A stretch of DNA of 33,458 nt from Archaeoglobaceae archaeon (GCA_027036775.1 JALWDS010000027.1:1-33458), one strand, 5' to 3'; counted from the stretch's first letter, positions 8,461-16,533 are shown. The notes: generated by a model from the letters alone, not told the origin. Numbers and translations: made by a program.

Positions 8461-9617
8461 ACAAAAGTTTCGGTGTATCTTTCAAAAACGCTTCTGAACT
8501 TGTTCACGTCTATGTCGCATATCGGTGGGAGTCTTGTAACCTTCCTTATCTCCCTCTTACTCTTAACGACCTCGTGATTTCTAAGCTCCTCAAATATCTT
8601 CTCCCTCAAATCCTCGTTGGCGAGTTTGCTGTGATATATTACGGATAGGGATGCCAGAAGCATGTCCTTTATGTGTCCCTCCCCCTTCTCCTCGTGAACG
8701 TGCGGATTTATGGTCTCAACTTGATATATCGATATTCCACTGCTCAGAGCATCTTTAAACCTCGTGTTCCCGTCCCAGAACTCCTCCAGAAGGTATATTA
8801 TTTGGTAGGGCTCTATCGAGTATCCAGTCGAAAACTCCATTATCTCCGCCAACTTCATGGTCATAGCGTGTTCTCCAGCGTTTCCGGTCCTTACTATAAG
8901 GGTTTCAAACCCAGTGTTGATGGAGAGGAGCATGTTTATGTATTTGTTGGTTATCTCGCTAACCCTCCCCCACTTTCTGAAGTAGAGCCTGTCCTCCATG
9001 ACTTTGGGTTTGTATCTCCAGTGTAGCCGAACCATCGAGTATGGAGTTTCGGATAGGGACAAAACGCCCGCATATATCGTGACGTATTCGTTTACCGAAC
9101 AGGGTATGTAGTTGTCCGCATCTACGAAACCTACGTAATCGCAACCGAGCATCTTCGCGAGCAGAACTCCTATTACCATTCCCTCCCCCTTACCGTCCCT
9201 CACCACTCCGTTCTTGTCGAGTATGCACTTGTATCCGACCTCCTGAAAGGCCAAGCTCAGTCCAGGATCCTTTTGATGAACTATGGCAACGTTCTGTTTC
9301 GATATCTTGTGGAAGTTTGAAATCATGTCGCATTCCAGCTTGAAGACGTCCTGTTCTTCCCTCCTGCTGTTAGAAACGACAACTATCGTGCAGTCTTCGG
9401 GAATAGACCTCATAACACCGTCGAGCAGATGCAGTCTCTCATCCTTGACCGGAACGACTATTGCCATTCTGCTGAAAACGTCTCTCAACTCCTCCCTTGA
9501 GAAACCCCTAATCAAGGGGGCTATCACCTTGTTGGACTCAAGTTTGAGCACCTTTTGAAGTTCGTGAATCTTAACGCTACCGAACACCTCGCTATGCTTG
9601 GGCAATTCGATGAGCAT
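8448..9617 (-). CDS. mpgS: Mannosyl-3-phosphoglycerate synthase
   Basis: GT55 glycosyltransferase that joins GDP-mannose and 3-phosphoglycerate. The 389 residues begin MLIELPKHSEVFGSVKIHEL, followed by VVPVKDERLHLL (~54-65), a QKDPGLS motif (~115) and the metal-binding VGFVDADNYIP (DAD at 166-168). This is first in the mpgS-mpgP-mannosidase operon, with a good TATA box ~28 nt upstream. Mannosylglycerate accumulates with salt or heat in several hyperthermophiles; regulation here is not visible beyond the promoter. Confidence 0.95.
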   Translation of the reverse strand: MLIELPKHSEVFGSVKIHELQKVLKLESNKVIAPLIRGFSREELRDVFSRMAIVVPVKDERLHLLDGVMRSIPEDCTIVVVSNSRREEQDVFKLECDMISNFHKISKQNVAIVHQKDPGLSLAFQEVGYKCILDKNGVVRDGKGEGMVIGVLLAKMLGCDYVGFVDADNYIPCSVNEYVTIYAGVLSLSETPYSMVRLHWRYKPKVMEDRLYFRKWGRVSEITNKYINMLLSINTGFETLIVRTGNAGEHAMTMKLAEIMEFSTGYSIEPYQIIYLLEEFWDGNTRFKDALSSGISIYQVETINPHVHEEKGEGHIKDMLLASLSVIYHSKLANEDLREKIFEELRNHEVVKSKREIRKVTRLPPICDIDVNKFRSVFERYTETFVCLR

Positions 9618-9638
9618 TACACCGTTTTCGTGAGAGAG

Positions 9639-9650
9639 GTATATAAATTT
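9639..9650 (-). promoter_or_regulatory. Promoter of the mpgS operon
   Basis: On the minus strand TTTATATACC is centred ~28 nt before the mpgS ATG, preceded by A-rich sequence (TTAAAAATT, AACTTAAAAA) that can act as BRE. It sits in the only gap (9618-9670) between mpgS and the upstream DUF401 gene. Confidence 0.6.
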
Positions 9651-9670
9651 TTAAGTTTAATTTTTAAGCT

Positions 9671-10825
9671 TCATAGCGTTTGGTAAACCGCAAAAACCAG
9701 AGCGAGGGTTACGAGGCTTGAAGGAATCAGATAGCGTTTGTAAACCCTCTCCAAGTCCGCTGAGTAGTATTCCTTCGTCAATATCAGGCAGAGGTGAAGG
9801 GGAGAGAGCATGACACCCACTATACCCAAACCGACGACGAGCATCAAGTTTTTAGGAACGACGTTTCCTCCCAAGCCCGTAAAGTTGGATAGAATTGGGA
9901 TCGCTATGGCTGCGTAACCGCTCTCTATACCCGTTGCGAAACCCATCGTGAAGGACACTATAGACGCAATTACCGCCCCTGACATCCCAAGGGTGGCTAT
10001 TGAGTTCATTAGCCTCTCCGCAGAGTTCGACTCTAAGACGACGTTCTTGTAGAAGAGGAGGGATATCACAAGCAGGAGTATCCTAAGGTCGAAGACCCTC
10101 TTAAAGACCGCCTTAAAGTTGGGTCTCCTGAAGGAGTAAAAGGCCAAAATCGAAAGGACAAGGGAGTATAGAAGATCAACGCCCAAAACCGTTAGAGCCA
10201 TTACCGCCAATATGGGGGTTACGTATAGCAGTCCCCTAAACGTCTTCTCCTCGCATCTGAAGTTTTCAGTCTTGGCCAAGAACGGAAGACCCGAGATTAT
10301 CATCGCTATCGTTACGGGATACGTGGACTTCAGCATTGTCGGATAACTCAATTCGAGTATGGCCAGAGTGAGTATCACGCTTGGATAGATGGGGTCTATG
10401 CTCGCCCAAACGTGTCTGAACCAGTAATTTAAAAACGTCGCCCTCTCAGGATCGATTTTGAATTTATCGAAGACGTCCTTGAGCATTACGGCAGAAACTA
10501 TTGCACCTCCGGGCATGGGCAAAAGCCCTATCATCGCAGGTATAACCACAACGCTGAACCTTCCGAAAACTGAGAGTGCGGACGTCGTCAACTCGTGCAA
10601 AACTCCCGACTCCTTCATGGAGTAGGCCAAGGTGAACGCGAGCACGAATATTACGAGATACTTCAGAGTTTGGAGAGAGGTGACCGTTTCGTATAGAACT
10701 CTGAGGCAGTCCAAACCGAGCGTTAGAAATCCCAAGAGCAGAGCTCCAACGAAGACCGCAAAGCCCACGTGAAACCTTCTTATTAAAAGCAGTATCGCTA
10801 TTACGGAAGCTAATAAGGCAAACAT
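9671..10825 (-). CDS. DUF401-family membrane permease
   Basis: Polytopic membrane protein, 384 residues, about 10-11 hydrophobic segments. It matches the DUF401 family: GLLPMPGGAIVSAVML (~118), the RATFLNYWFRHVWASIDPIYPS stretch (~147-168), and a late LGGNVVPKNLMLVVGLG. The family resembles the ion/organic-acid transporter fold; no substrate is established. ATG 10825 follows the GTPase stop by 2 bases, so the two are probably co-transcribed. Confidence 0.85.
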   Translation of the reverse strand: MFALLASVIAILLLIRRFHVGFAVFVGALLLGFLTLGLDCLRVLYETVTSLQTLKYLVIFVLAFTLAYSMKESGVLHELTTSALSVFGRFSVVVIPAMIGLLPMPGGAIVSAVMLKDVFDKFKIDPERATFLNYWFRHVWASIDPIYPSVILTLAILELSYPTMLKSTYPVTIAMIISGLPFLAKTENFRCEEKTFRGLLYVTPILAVMALTVLGVDLLYSLVLSILAFYSFRRPNFKAVFKRVFDLRILLLVISLLFYKNVVLESNSAERLMNSIATLGMSGAVIASIVSFTMGFATGIESGYAAIAIPILSNFTGLGGNVVPKNLMLVVGLGIVGVMLSPLHLCLILTKEYYSADLERVYKRYLIPSSLVTLALVFAVYQTL

Positions 10826-10827
10826 CC

Positions 10828-12387
10828 TCAGACCTTGACTATCTCCCCCATTCCCTTGCTCCTCCCCTCCCTGAATATGAACTTCTGACCCTCGTAAACG
10901 TAGTAGGGGTTGTATTTGAAAGCTATTTTGACTCTACCCCTATCGCCAGCTTTCATGTAATCCCTTTCCATCTCCTTGAATGTAACGGTCTCCGATATCG
11001 TTTCCAAGTGTATGACCGGCTCGTATCCTACCTTGATCCTCGTAGGATGCGTGAAAACGTAAATCTCCGCTTCGAAATCCCAAACCGCTTTCGGCTCTTC
11101 CTTCGTCAGAACCATTCCCCTCCTCAACTCGTCGTATCTGACGCCCTTTAAAGCTAAACCCACTATGTCTCCTGCCTCAGCCCTGTCAACCCTGTAGTAG
11201 TGCATCTCTATGCTCTGAACCTTGACGAGTTTAAAGCTACCGTCCCTAAAGGGCCCTACGTAAACTTCGTCGCCTTCCTCAATCTCCCCCCTCTTAACGC
11301 TACCGCTAACGACCGTCCCGACTCCGGTAACTCTGTAAATTCTGTCTATATACATCAGAAAACCCTCGCCTTTGAACGTCCTTTTCGGCAACCTCAGGAG
11401 GAGCTCCTCAAGAAGATCGTAACCCTCAAGCGTTACCGCAGACGTCTTTATTATCGGAACTATCAAACCACCCCCCATCAGCTTTGCAACCTTCTTAACG
11501 TCTTTCAAGTCCTTGACGACGTATGGAATCCTACCTACCCTCCTCAAGAGTGACGAAACCTCTCTCACGACCTCTTCAACCCTTTCTCCATCGACCATGT
11601 CTATCTTCGTTAAAGCTATTATAACGGGCAGATCCATTGCCAAAAGAATTCCAAGATGCTCCCTCGTCGTTCTCATAACTCCATCGTTGCTCGCAACGAC
11701 CAAGAGACCGTAGTCTATCTTTTGACCCAACAAACCCCTTATAGTTGTTCTCAGCCAAGGTTCGTGCCCAACCGTATCGACGAAGGATACGAGTTTATCC
11801 GCTCTTTCGGTAACGAAGGCCCTTTCGTTCTTGTTTAAAGGATTCTTCATTCTCAAAGGTTTCCCGTTCTTGAAACCGAAAACAGCAAAGTGCAAATCCG
11901 CACTCAAACCCCTCTCTATCTCGTGTTTCAGAGTGTCGAGGTAAATCCTCGTTAAGCCGTCGCCGTCATCTCTCCTTCCAGTTATCAAACACCCTACCAA
12001 CGTGCTCTTACCGTGATCTACATGGCCAGCTGTGCCGATCGTTATGTGCTCCTTAGCCTTGGATTTAACTATCTCGACTATTCCGACGTATCCGGAGTTG
12101 ATCTTAAACTTCTCAACGGATTTAACATTTGCAGAAATCTCTTCAGCTATCTTCTTCAAAACTTCAACCGTCTCTTCAAACCTCCTCTCATCTATACCCT
12201 TCAGCTTTCCGTCGTCGGAAACGCCTATGACGTATATCGCCTTACCCCTACCCATTATAATTCTGTGGTTCATCTGACAAGCCAACTCCTGAAACCTGCT
12301 TTCCCTTAAGTGGTAGTTCGTCAGGAACTCCTTAAACTCGATGTTTTCCCTCTCACCGTTCTGAATCAAATCCTCTATGCACCTCAT
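10828..12387 (-). CDS. GTPBP1-like translational GTPase with N-terminal AlbA_2 (Schlafen-type) domain
   Basis: 519 residues. An N-terminal AlbA_2/Schlafen-like region is visible (GERENIEFKEF at ~11-21; GRGKAIYVIGVSDDGKLKG at ~46-64). The GTPase domain has G1 GHVDHGKST (121-129), G3 FVDTVGHEPW (202-211) and G4 TKID (~247), then EF-Tu-like domains II and III (GTVVSGSVKRGEIEEGD; GDRGRVKIAFKY). This agrees with archaeal GTPBP1/EF-1alpha-like proteins, whose role (ribosome or RNA quality control) is poorly defined. The frame is open to 12471, but ATG 12387 has a well-placed GGTGA and clears the upstream gene. Confidence 0.85.
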   Translation of the reverse strand: MRCIEDLIQNGERENIEFKEFLTNYHLRESRFQELACQMNHRIIMGRGKAIYVIGVSDDGKLKGIDERRFEETVEVLKKIAEEISANVKSVEKFKINSGYVGIVEIVKSKAKEHITIGTAGHVDHGKSTLVGCLITGRRDDGDGLTRIYLDTLKHEIERGLSADLHFAVFGFKNGKPLRMKNPLNKNERAFVTERADKLVSFVDTVGHEPWLRTTIRGLLGQKIDYGLLVVASNDGVMRTTREHLGILLAMDLPVIIALTKIDMVDGERVEEVVREVSSLLRRVGRIPYVVKDLKDVKKVAKLMGGGLIVPIIKTSAVTLEGYDLLEELLLRLPKRTFKGEGFLMYIDRIYRVTGVGTVVSGSVKRGEIEEGDEVYVGPFRDGSFKLVKVQSIEMHYYRVDRAEAGDIVGLALKGVRYDELRRGMVLTKEEPKAVWDFEAEIYVFTHPTRIKVGYEPVIHLETISETVTFKEMERDYMKAGDRGRVKIAFKYNPYYVYEGQKFIFREGRSKGMGEIVKV

Positions 12388-12416
12388 TTTCACCTGAGGT
12401 TTATCCAAAAGTTTAT

Positions 12417-12968
12417 TTAGATTCCGATCGGGCAGAAACATATAACGTTGCATACGTAAGATATCCAGCATAAGATTTTAAAGCCAAAACCTCTCACTAC
12501 CTTACTTCTATCGCTCGGATGAGGAACCACTATTTCACCTTCGAAGGCCTTTACGGTATTCGGAATTTCAACTCTCCTCGTTTTCCTTGCAAACATGTTA
12601 AAGGCGAAGCGTATTCTATCTTTTAACCTTGCGTAGTCCTCGGAACCCTTACAGATATAGATGTACCTGTAGAGTCTGTATTCGGTAATAAGAATAAAGC
12701 AGTCAGACTTTCTCATTACAACACACGGTAAAAAAGTTGGATAATAAACTCCGAACTCATCGGGATTTAACTCCTTCAAAATTTCGGAGATCAAAACCTC
12801 TGAGAATTTTGACGGAGATTTAGATAGGGTGTAGTAAATTATCAGGATAACGGATACGAAAAAGCAGTATGTCACGATCAAAACGATGTTCGACGGGTTA
12901 ACAACAACTTTGTAAACGATAAAAGCCAAGATGACAGCCAAGAAAATTAGAAGAACTCTACGATCCAT
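12417..12968 (-). CDS. Hypothetical two-TM membrane protein
   Basis: 183 residues, not recognised. Two hydrophobic segments occupy ~5-22 and ~27-48, then a soluble part (~50-160) that includes GVYYPTFLPCVVMRKSDCF and YRLYRYIYICKG. The end is hydrophobic and Cys-rich (ILCWISYVCNVICFCPIGI), perhaps a third membrane segment. It has its own gap upstream and ends 29 bases before the GTPase ATG; the last codons overlay the GTPase leader. The start at 12968 gives a Lys/Arg-poor MDRRVLLIF membrane-type beginning. Confidence 0.6.
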   Translation of the reverse strand: MDRRVLLIFLAVILAFIVYKVVVNPSNIVLIVTYCFFVSVILIIYYTLSKSPSKFSEVLISEILKELNPDEFGVYYPTFLPCVVMRKSDCFILITEYRLYRYIYICKGSEDYARLKDRIRFAFNMFARKTRRVEIPNTVKAFEGEIVVPHPSDRSKVVRGFGFKILCWISYVCNVICFCPIGI

Positions 12969-13002
12969 AAAAAAACTTAGGATGGAAATTATATAGCTTT
13001 TC

Positions 13003-13593
13003 TCACTTCAAAACTGGAATCAGGTCGCTCCTTCCTATTTCGATCAACCTGTTCTTTATCGCCCTTCTCAAGTTGTCGATTTTACCCTTTTTGGCTGAAA
13101 TTGGAAATATCACATGAGTCCATTCTTGCCAAGGTGGAGTCATCCCTAATTTTAGCGCTATTCCGTTTAAAACCTCATCCCAATCATCCACCTTGTCCAT
13201 CTTGTTTACCGCCAAAAAGACCTTGGGACATACTTCGTTTAAAAATTCGAACATCTCAACCTCCACGGGAATGTATCCCCTCCTTTCCCATCTCTCCGCT
13301 ATCTCCAAAAAGGATTTGCCGTCAACAACCTGAACGGCCAAGATTATCCTTTCGGAATTTTTTTCGATGTATCTGACGACGAAGTCCTTGACCCTCTCGT
13401 TGAATTCCCTATCGACTCCAGAGATGTAACCGAAACCCGGCAAGTCGGTAACTAATAGGTCCCTATACCTGATCTGGTTGGGTTTTATGGTCGTTCCCGG
13501 TCTTTTCCCCTTTCTGACCTTAACTCCGAAGAGTTGAGAAAATAAGGTCGATTTACCTACGTTCGACCTTCCAGCAAAGACTATCTCAATCAT
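13003..13593 (-). CDS. engB: EngB-type GTP-binding protein
   Basis: TrmE-Era-EngA-EngB-type GTPase of 196 residues. G1 GRSNVGKST (8-16), G2 Thr in RPGTTIKP, G3 DLPGFGY (~52-58), G4 NKMD (~139-142) and an ISAKKG G5 (~177) are all present. Bacterial EngB (YsxC/YihA) acts in ribosome assembly; the archaeal role is presumed similar. The start ATG overlaps the Sec61-beta stop (ATGA), so the genes are translationally coupled. Confidence 0.93.
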   Translation of the reverse strand: MIEIVFAGRSNVGKSTLFSQLFGVKVRKGKRPGTTIKPNQIRYRDLLVTDLPGFGYISGVDREFNERVKDFVVRYIEKNSERIILAVQVVDGKSFLEIAERWERRGYIPVEVEMFEFLNEVCPKVFLAVNKMDKVDDWDEVLNGIALKLGMTPPWQEWTHVIFPISAKKGKIDNLRRAIKNRLIEIGRSDLIPVLK

Positions 13594-13769
13594 CCGGGCC
13601 AGAGACCGTAGTAAGCGTTTAGGATTATGCAGAGAACACCTATCGCAACTCCAAATACTAAAACGCTCTTGGGTTTGATCTTTATCTGTGCCTTTTCCTC
13701 TTCAAAGTATCTCATTATACCTGCGGAAGACATCAGCGGTGGAGTCTTTACCTTCTCCCTCCTTGCCAT
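13590..13769 (-). CDS. secG: Preprotein translocase subunit Sec61-beta
   Basis: A 59-residue protein: MARREKVKTPPLMSSAGIMR, then YFEEEKAQIKIKPKSVLVFG and a single TM helix ending at NAYYGLWPG. The basic N terminus, SSAGIMRYFEEE motif and one C-terminal membrane helix are diagnostic of archaeal Sec61-beta/SecG, the small subunit of the SecYEG channel. The stop TGA (13590-13592) overlaps the engB ATG. The start follows the DUF99 gene by 29 bases. Confidence 0.93.
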   Translation of the reverse strand: MARREKVKTPPLMSSAGIMRYFEEEKAQIKIKPKSVLVFGVAIGVLCIILNAYYGLWPG

Positions 13770-13798
13770 GGCCTTAGTGGATTCGGCAATATTTAACG

Positions 13799-14341
13799 TT
13801 ATCGTCTCTTCGATTCCTTATGTATTAAGGCTGATGCTACTAAATGGGCTATTCTGAGAGGTTCTGGAACCTTACCCTTCCTTACCGTGAGCTTTAAAAT
13901 CTTCTCTGCAAAGTTTTCGTCGCAACCCTTCAGCTGAACGTAAACTCCGTAAACGCTTTTAATCTCTCCTGCATTTCTTATCAAATCCATCCTCTCTTCA
14001 AAGTCTTCGAAGTTCTTCAGTGCTTTCTCTATTTTTTCCATGTCTGGATACCTTTCTAAAACTACGACGATTGGAATTCCGAGCTTGTCGTGAATGTAGT
14101 CGAGATCAGCTAAGTTGAAACCTGCGAAGGTTAGACCGCTCAAAAGGATGCACCTTATCTGTTCTTTAAATCGGGATTCTGATATCAATTTAACGATCTT
14201 TTCGCTGACATCCGTTCCATCGACCTCTATTCTATCTATCAAAAATCCTTCGACGTAGTCTTTGCAGGTGATACAACCCACGAGATAGGCCAAATCTCCT
14301 TTAAAGCTATCGTCAAAGCCAACGACCCTCCAGAGCTTCAC
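13799..14341 (-). CDS. DUF99 family protein (UPF0215; Endo dU-like)
   Basis: 180 residues with the DUF99 pattern: VVGFDDSFKG at the N terminus, LVGCITCKDYVEGFLI, the core ILLSGLTFAGFNLADL (~64-79), then GIPIVVVLERYPD. DUF99 has been linked to archaeal deoxyuridine endonuclease activity, which would place it in uracil repair; most members are untested. The start is GTG at 14341, the first plausible codon before the conserved N terminus, 4 bases after the azlD stop. Confidence 0.8.
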   Translation of the reverse strand: MKLWRVVGFDDSFKGDLAYLVGCITCKDYVEGFLIDRIEVDGTDVSEKIVKLISESRFKEQIRCILLSGLTFAGFNLADLDYIHDKLGIPIVVVLERYPDMEKIEKALKNFEDFEERMDLIRNAGEIKSVYGVYVQLKGCDENFAEKILKLTVRKGKVPEPLRIAHLVASALIHKESKRR

Positions 14342-14345
14342 AGGG

Positions 14346-14651
14346 TTAGTTCAACGCTAAGCTTATAAAAAAATACATCAAAATGCCAGAGATTATGGAC
14401 AAACCCAAGTTTCTCCACCTGAGAAAAGTTAATGTAACGATAAGAAGGGAAACTATGCCGACGGGTAAATCCTTCGGTTCCCTCTGAGCACCTACAAAGG
14501 ACGTCACAAACAGAGATGAAATTATTGCCGTGGAAGAACTTGAGAGGAAATTTCCCCACCTTTCGAAGTCTATTCTGTCCTTCAATAGGAATGGCAGTAG
14601 TCTTGTTAAGTAGGTGGCGATTGCAACGGTCAATATTATGAAGACCTCCAA
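14346..14651 (-). CDS. azlD: AzlD-type branched-chain amino acid exporter subunit
   Basis: Small membrane protein, ~101 residues, four hydrophobic segments. TYLTRLLPFLLKDRI near the N terminus is the AzlD/YgaH motif. AzlC and AzlD together form branched-chain amino acid exporters in bacteria; the substrate is unproven here. TTG 14651 has a strong GAGGTG six bases upstream; GTG 14660 is the alternative. The beginning overlaps the 3' end of azlC by ~16 bases. Confidence 0.8.
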   Translation of the reverse strand: MEVFIILTVAIATYLTRLLPFLLKDRIDFERWGNFLSSSSTAIISSLFVTSFVGAQREPKDLPVGIVSLLIVTLTFLRWRNLGLSIISGILMYFFISLALN

Positions 14652-15265
14652 GACAACCACCTCACAACGAACGGTGTAAATAGACCAGAGATCAAGATAC
14701 CTATCGACGGATAACCTAAAGCCATCAGCATTAGAGATACGAACGCACCAATAAAAGCGGAAATCCAATCTCTGTTGGACAAGAGTAGAACGAAAAAGAG
14801 GGCTGGAAATGCAAATACGAGAGACCTGTATAGGACTTCATTCGAAATTATGATAGATCCACCCAACACGCCTACAACCGTCCCAAAAACCCATGCGATG
14901 TAGGCTATCAACGCAAGCCCCCAGATAAATCTCTCGTCGTCACCTTTGAAAGACAACGCGAAGACCTCGTCTGTCAAACCGAAAGCAGTCAAGAACGGTT
15001 TCTTAACCTCAACTCTCCTCGAAACTATACATCCGTAAATTAAATGCCTAAGGTTGAGAATTATCGGAATTAGGGTTGCGTTTAAAGGGTAGTCTATGAG
15101 TGTTGCCAAAGCGAACTGTGCCGAGCCGGCAAAAATCAACATGGAAGCCAAAACTACGTCCGTTTCATTCATTCCCCTCGCTAAAGCCATCAATCCAAAT
15201 GTTACCGCAACTGGAAAGTATCCCAAGGCTATGGGAATTCCGTAGATAACGCCCTTCCTGATCAT
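14636..15265 (-). CDS. azlC: AzlC-type branched-chain amino acid exporter subunit
   Basis: 209 residues, polytopic. GIPIALGYFPVAVTFGLMA at the N terminus, the core LIFAGSAQFALATLI (~45-59) and NLRHLIYGC (~71-79) are AzlC/YgaZ signatures. ATG 15265 overlaps the ferredoxin stop as ATGA, and is preferred over an in-frame ATG at 15292 that lies inside the ferredoxin gene. It precedes azlD, with overlap. Confidence 0.88.
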   Translation of the reverse strand: MIRKGVIYGIPIALGYFPVAVTFGLMALARGMNETDVVLASMLIFAGSAQFALATLIDYPLNATLIPIILNLRHLIYGCIVSRRVEVKKPFLTAFGLTDEVFALSFKGDDERFIWGLALIAYIAWVFGTVVGVLGGSIIISNEVLYRSLVFAFPALFFVLLLSNRDWISAFIGAFVSLMLMALGYPSIGILISGLFTPFVVRWLSWRSS

Positions 15266-15432
15266 TCCAACCTTATCGCATCGTTCGGACATACGTCAAC
15301 GCACAAACCGCAGTCGTCGCATATGTCTGGATCGACGTGAGCAACGTCGTTCAGCTCTATAGCTCCAGTTGGGCATTCGTCAACGCACTCCCCGCAACCG
15401 TCACAAGCGTTTTCGTCAACCACAGCTGGCAT
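15262..15432 (-). CDS. Small 2[4Fe-4S] ferredoxin
   Basis: 56 residues: MPAVVDENACDGCGECVDEC and then a second CDDCGLCVDVCP. Two CxxCxxCxxxCP motifs bind two [4Fe-4S] clusters, as in clostridial-type ferredoxins. It is first in a ferredoxin-azlC-azlD run and is coupled to azlC by ATGA. A TATA-like GGTTATATTTT is centred ~25 nt upstream, implying a leaderless mRNA. Why an electron carrier leads an exporter operon is not evident. Confidence 0.92.
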   Translation of the reverse strand: MPAVVDENACDGCGECVDECPTGAIELNDVAHVDPDICDDCGLCVDVCPNDAIRLE

Positions 15433-15449
15433 GTCTCAATTTTGTCTTG

Positions 15450-15460
15450 GAAAATATAAC
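15450..15460 (-). promoter_or_regulatory. Promoter of the ferredoxin-azlCD operon
   Basis: The minus strand reads GGTTATATTTT, centred ~23-25 nt before the ferredoxin ATG. It lies in the 36-base gap after the KaiC-like gene. Confidence 0.5.
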
Positions 15461-15468
15461 CGTAACGA

Positions 15469-16140
15469 TCATATCACCCTCATGAGGGACTCCATCCTCA
15501 ATCCCCTTTCGGTTATGTCGTATCTGAACACGTTCTTCGGAATCGCACACCTCCTGAGCTTTATAACCTTCAGTATCCTCTGTATCTCGTTCTCCCTCTC
15601 CCTTATGTCGAACTCGAATATCCCGTCCACGATGGACTTCAAAGTGTTTTCGAACCTCTCACTGCAAGTTCCGTGGGTTAAAACTATCATCGCAACCGCC
15701 TCATCCTCTTTAACCTTCTTGGAGAGCTCCTCCACAAAAGTTATGGCCTCGTCTTCGGAGTATATCCTTACCACCTTCTCCATGCTGTTGACGATTATCC
15801 TGTCGAACCTCTCCTTGCTCAGAAGTATCCTAAGTCCTCTTAGCGGATCGAAAGTGAAGAGCTTGGACTCGTTCGAGGCAAAGCTTATCACCTTGAAGTT
15901 CTCGTCCAGATTCGCTTCGGGATAGTAAATCCTTATGTATTCCACGAGGTTTTTTTCGGTGTCGTCGGTAACCACGTAGAGTATATTCTCACCGTTTTTT
16001 AATCCCAGAACCGCAAATTGGAAGGTTAATATTTCCGCACCGGCCCCGGGTTTCTCCACGAGTAAAATCAGACTGCCAGAAGGAATCCCACCCGAAAGAC
16101 TCGAATCTAAGGCGGTTATTCCAGTCGGATACTTCTTCAT
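15469..16140 (-). CDS. KaiC/RadA-superfamily protein with degenerate P-loop
   Basis: 223 residues with the overall RecA/KaiC/GvpD layout: [20 protein letters not shown] at 4-23, [18 protein letters not shown] (~55), a Walker-B-like [15 protein letters not shown] (~117), and VAMIVLTHG (~150). The Walker A loop should be GxxGxGK[ST]; here it is EKPGAGAEI (29-37), with no Lys or Thr/Ser, so ATP hydrolysis is doubtful. Many archaea carry such RecA-like proteins of unknown, possibly signalling, role. ATG 16140 matches the YPTGI start of relatives. Confidence 0.75.
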   Translation of the reverse strand: MKKYPTGITALDSSLSGGIPSGSLILLVEKPGAGAEILTFQFAVLGLKNGENILYVVTDDTEKNLVEYIRIYYPEANLDENFKVISFASNESKLFTFDPLRGLRILLSKERFDRIIVNSMEKVVRIYSEDEAITFVEELSKKVKEDEAVAMIVLTHGTCSERFENTLKSIVDGIFEFDIRERENEIQRILKVIKLRRCAIPKNVFRYDITERGLRMESLMRVI

Positions 16141-16142
16141 CG

Positions 16143-16150
16143 ATTTAAAT
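16143..16150 (+). promoter_or_regulatory. TATA box of hisI
   Basis: ATTTAAATAG sits in the 49-base gap between the divergent KaiC-like gene and hisI. TTTAAATA is ~43 nt before the hisI ATG. The box is palindromic (ATTTAAAT) and could serve both directions. Confidence 0.4.
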
Positions 16151-16189
16151 AGCAACAAGTTGTATAAAACGTTTGTTCAATTCGGTGAC

Positions 16190-16504
16190 ATGAACCTGAG
16201 GTTCGACGAGAGGGGACTGATACCGGTGGTCGTTCAGGACGTAAAGACAAAGGAGGTTTTGATGCTGGCCTACGCTAACGAGGAGGCTATTAAGAAGACT
16301 TTGGAGACGGGATACGCCCACTACTGGAGTAGGAGTAGGAAAAAGATTTGGATGAAGGGCGAAACTTCTGGAAACGTTCAGAGGGTCGTTGAGATAAGGG
16401 TGGACTGCGATAACGACGCCCTCCTTTATTTGGTCGAGCAGAAGGGTGTTGCGTGCCATACAGGTAACTACAGCTGTTTTTACAGAAAGTTTGAACTCGA
16501 ATAA
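16190..16504 (+). CDS. hisI: Phosphoribosyl-AMP cyclohydrolase
   Basis: Third step of histidine synthesis: opens the purine ring of PR-AMP. 104 residues start [17 protein letters not shown]; then [11 protein letters not shown] (~26), the [20 protein letters not shown] core (~44-63), [12 protein letters not shown] (~77-88) and the Zn-binding [11 protein letters not shown] (~95-105). No HisE domain is fused, as usual in archaea. ATG 16190 has GGTGA right upstream and matches the family start; a TTG at 16160 is unlikely. No other his genes are nearby. Confidence 0.93.
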   Translation: MNLRFDERGLIPVVVQDVKTKEVLMLAYANEEAIKKTLETGYAHYWSRSRKKIWMKGETSGNVQRVVEIRVDCDNDALLYLVEQKGVACHTGNYSCFYRKFELE

Positions 16505-16513
16505 CTTTTATAT
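16505..16513 (+). promoter_or_regulatory. TATA box of the SDH-type protease gene
   Basis: CTTTTATATTT starts just after the hisI stop and is centred ~26 nt before ATG 16534. This fits a leaderless mRNA and argues against the earlier in-frame ATG at 16519. Confidence 0.5.
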
Positions 16514-16533
16514 TTTTGATGCGTTCTCAATTC

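Noticed and set aside
12388-12471. Longer N terminus for the GTPBP1-like GTPase
   Set aside because: It would overlap the upstream gene, lacks a ribosome site, and the AlbA_2 domain begins after ATG 12387.
13627-13857. Plus-strand 76-residue hydrophobic frame
   Set aside because: Antisense of Sec61-beta, whose sequence is diagnostic.
15266-15292. Upstream ATG for azlC
   Set aside because: It lies inside the ferredoxin gene; the ATGA overlap at 15265 is typical of this genome.
16145-16459. 104-residue minus frame opposite hisI
   Set aside because: Exact antisense of a clearly identified hisI, with no recognisable motif.
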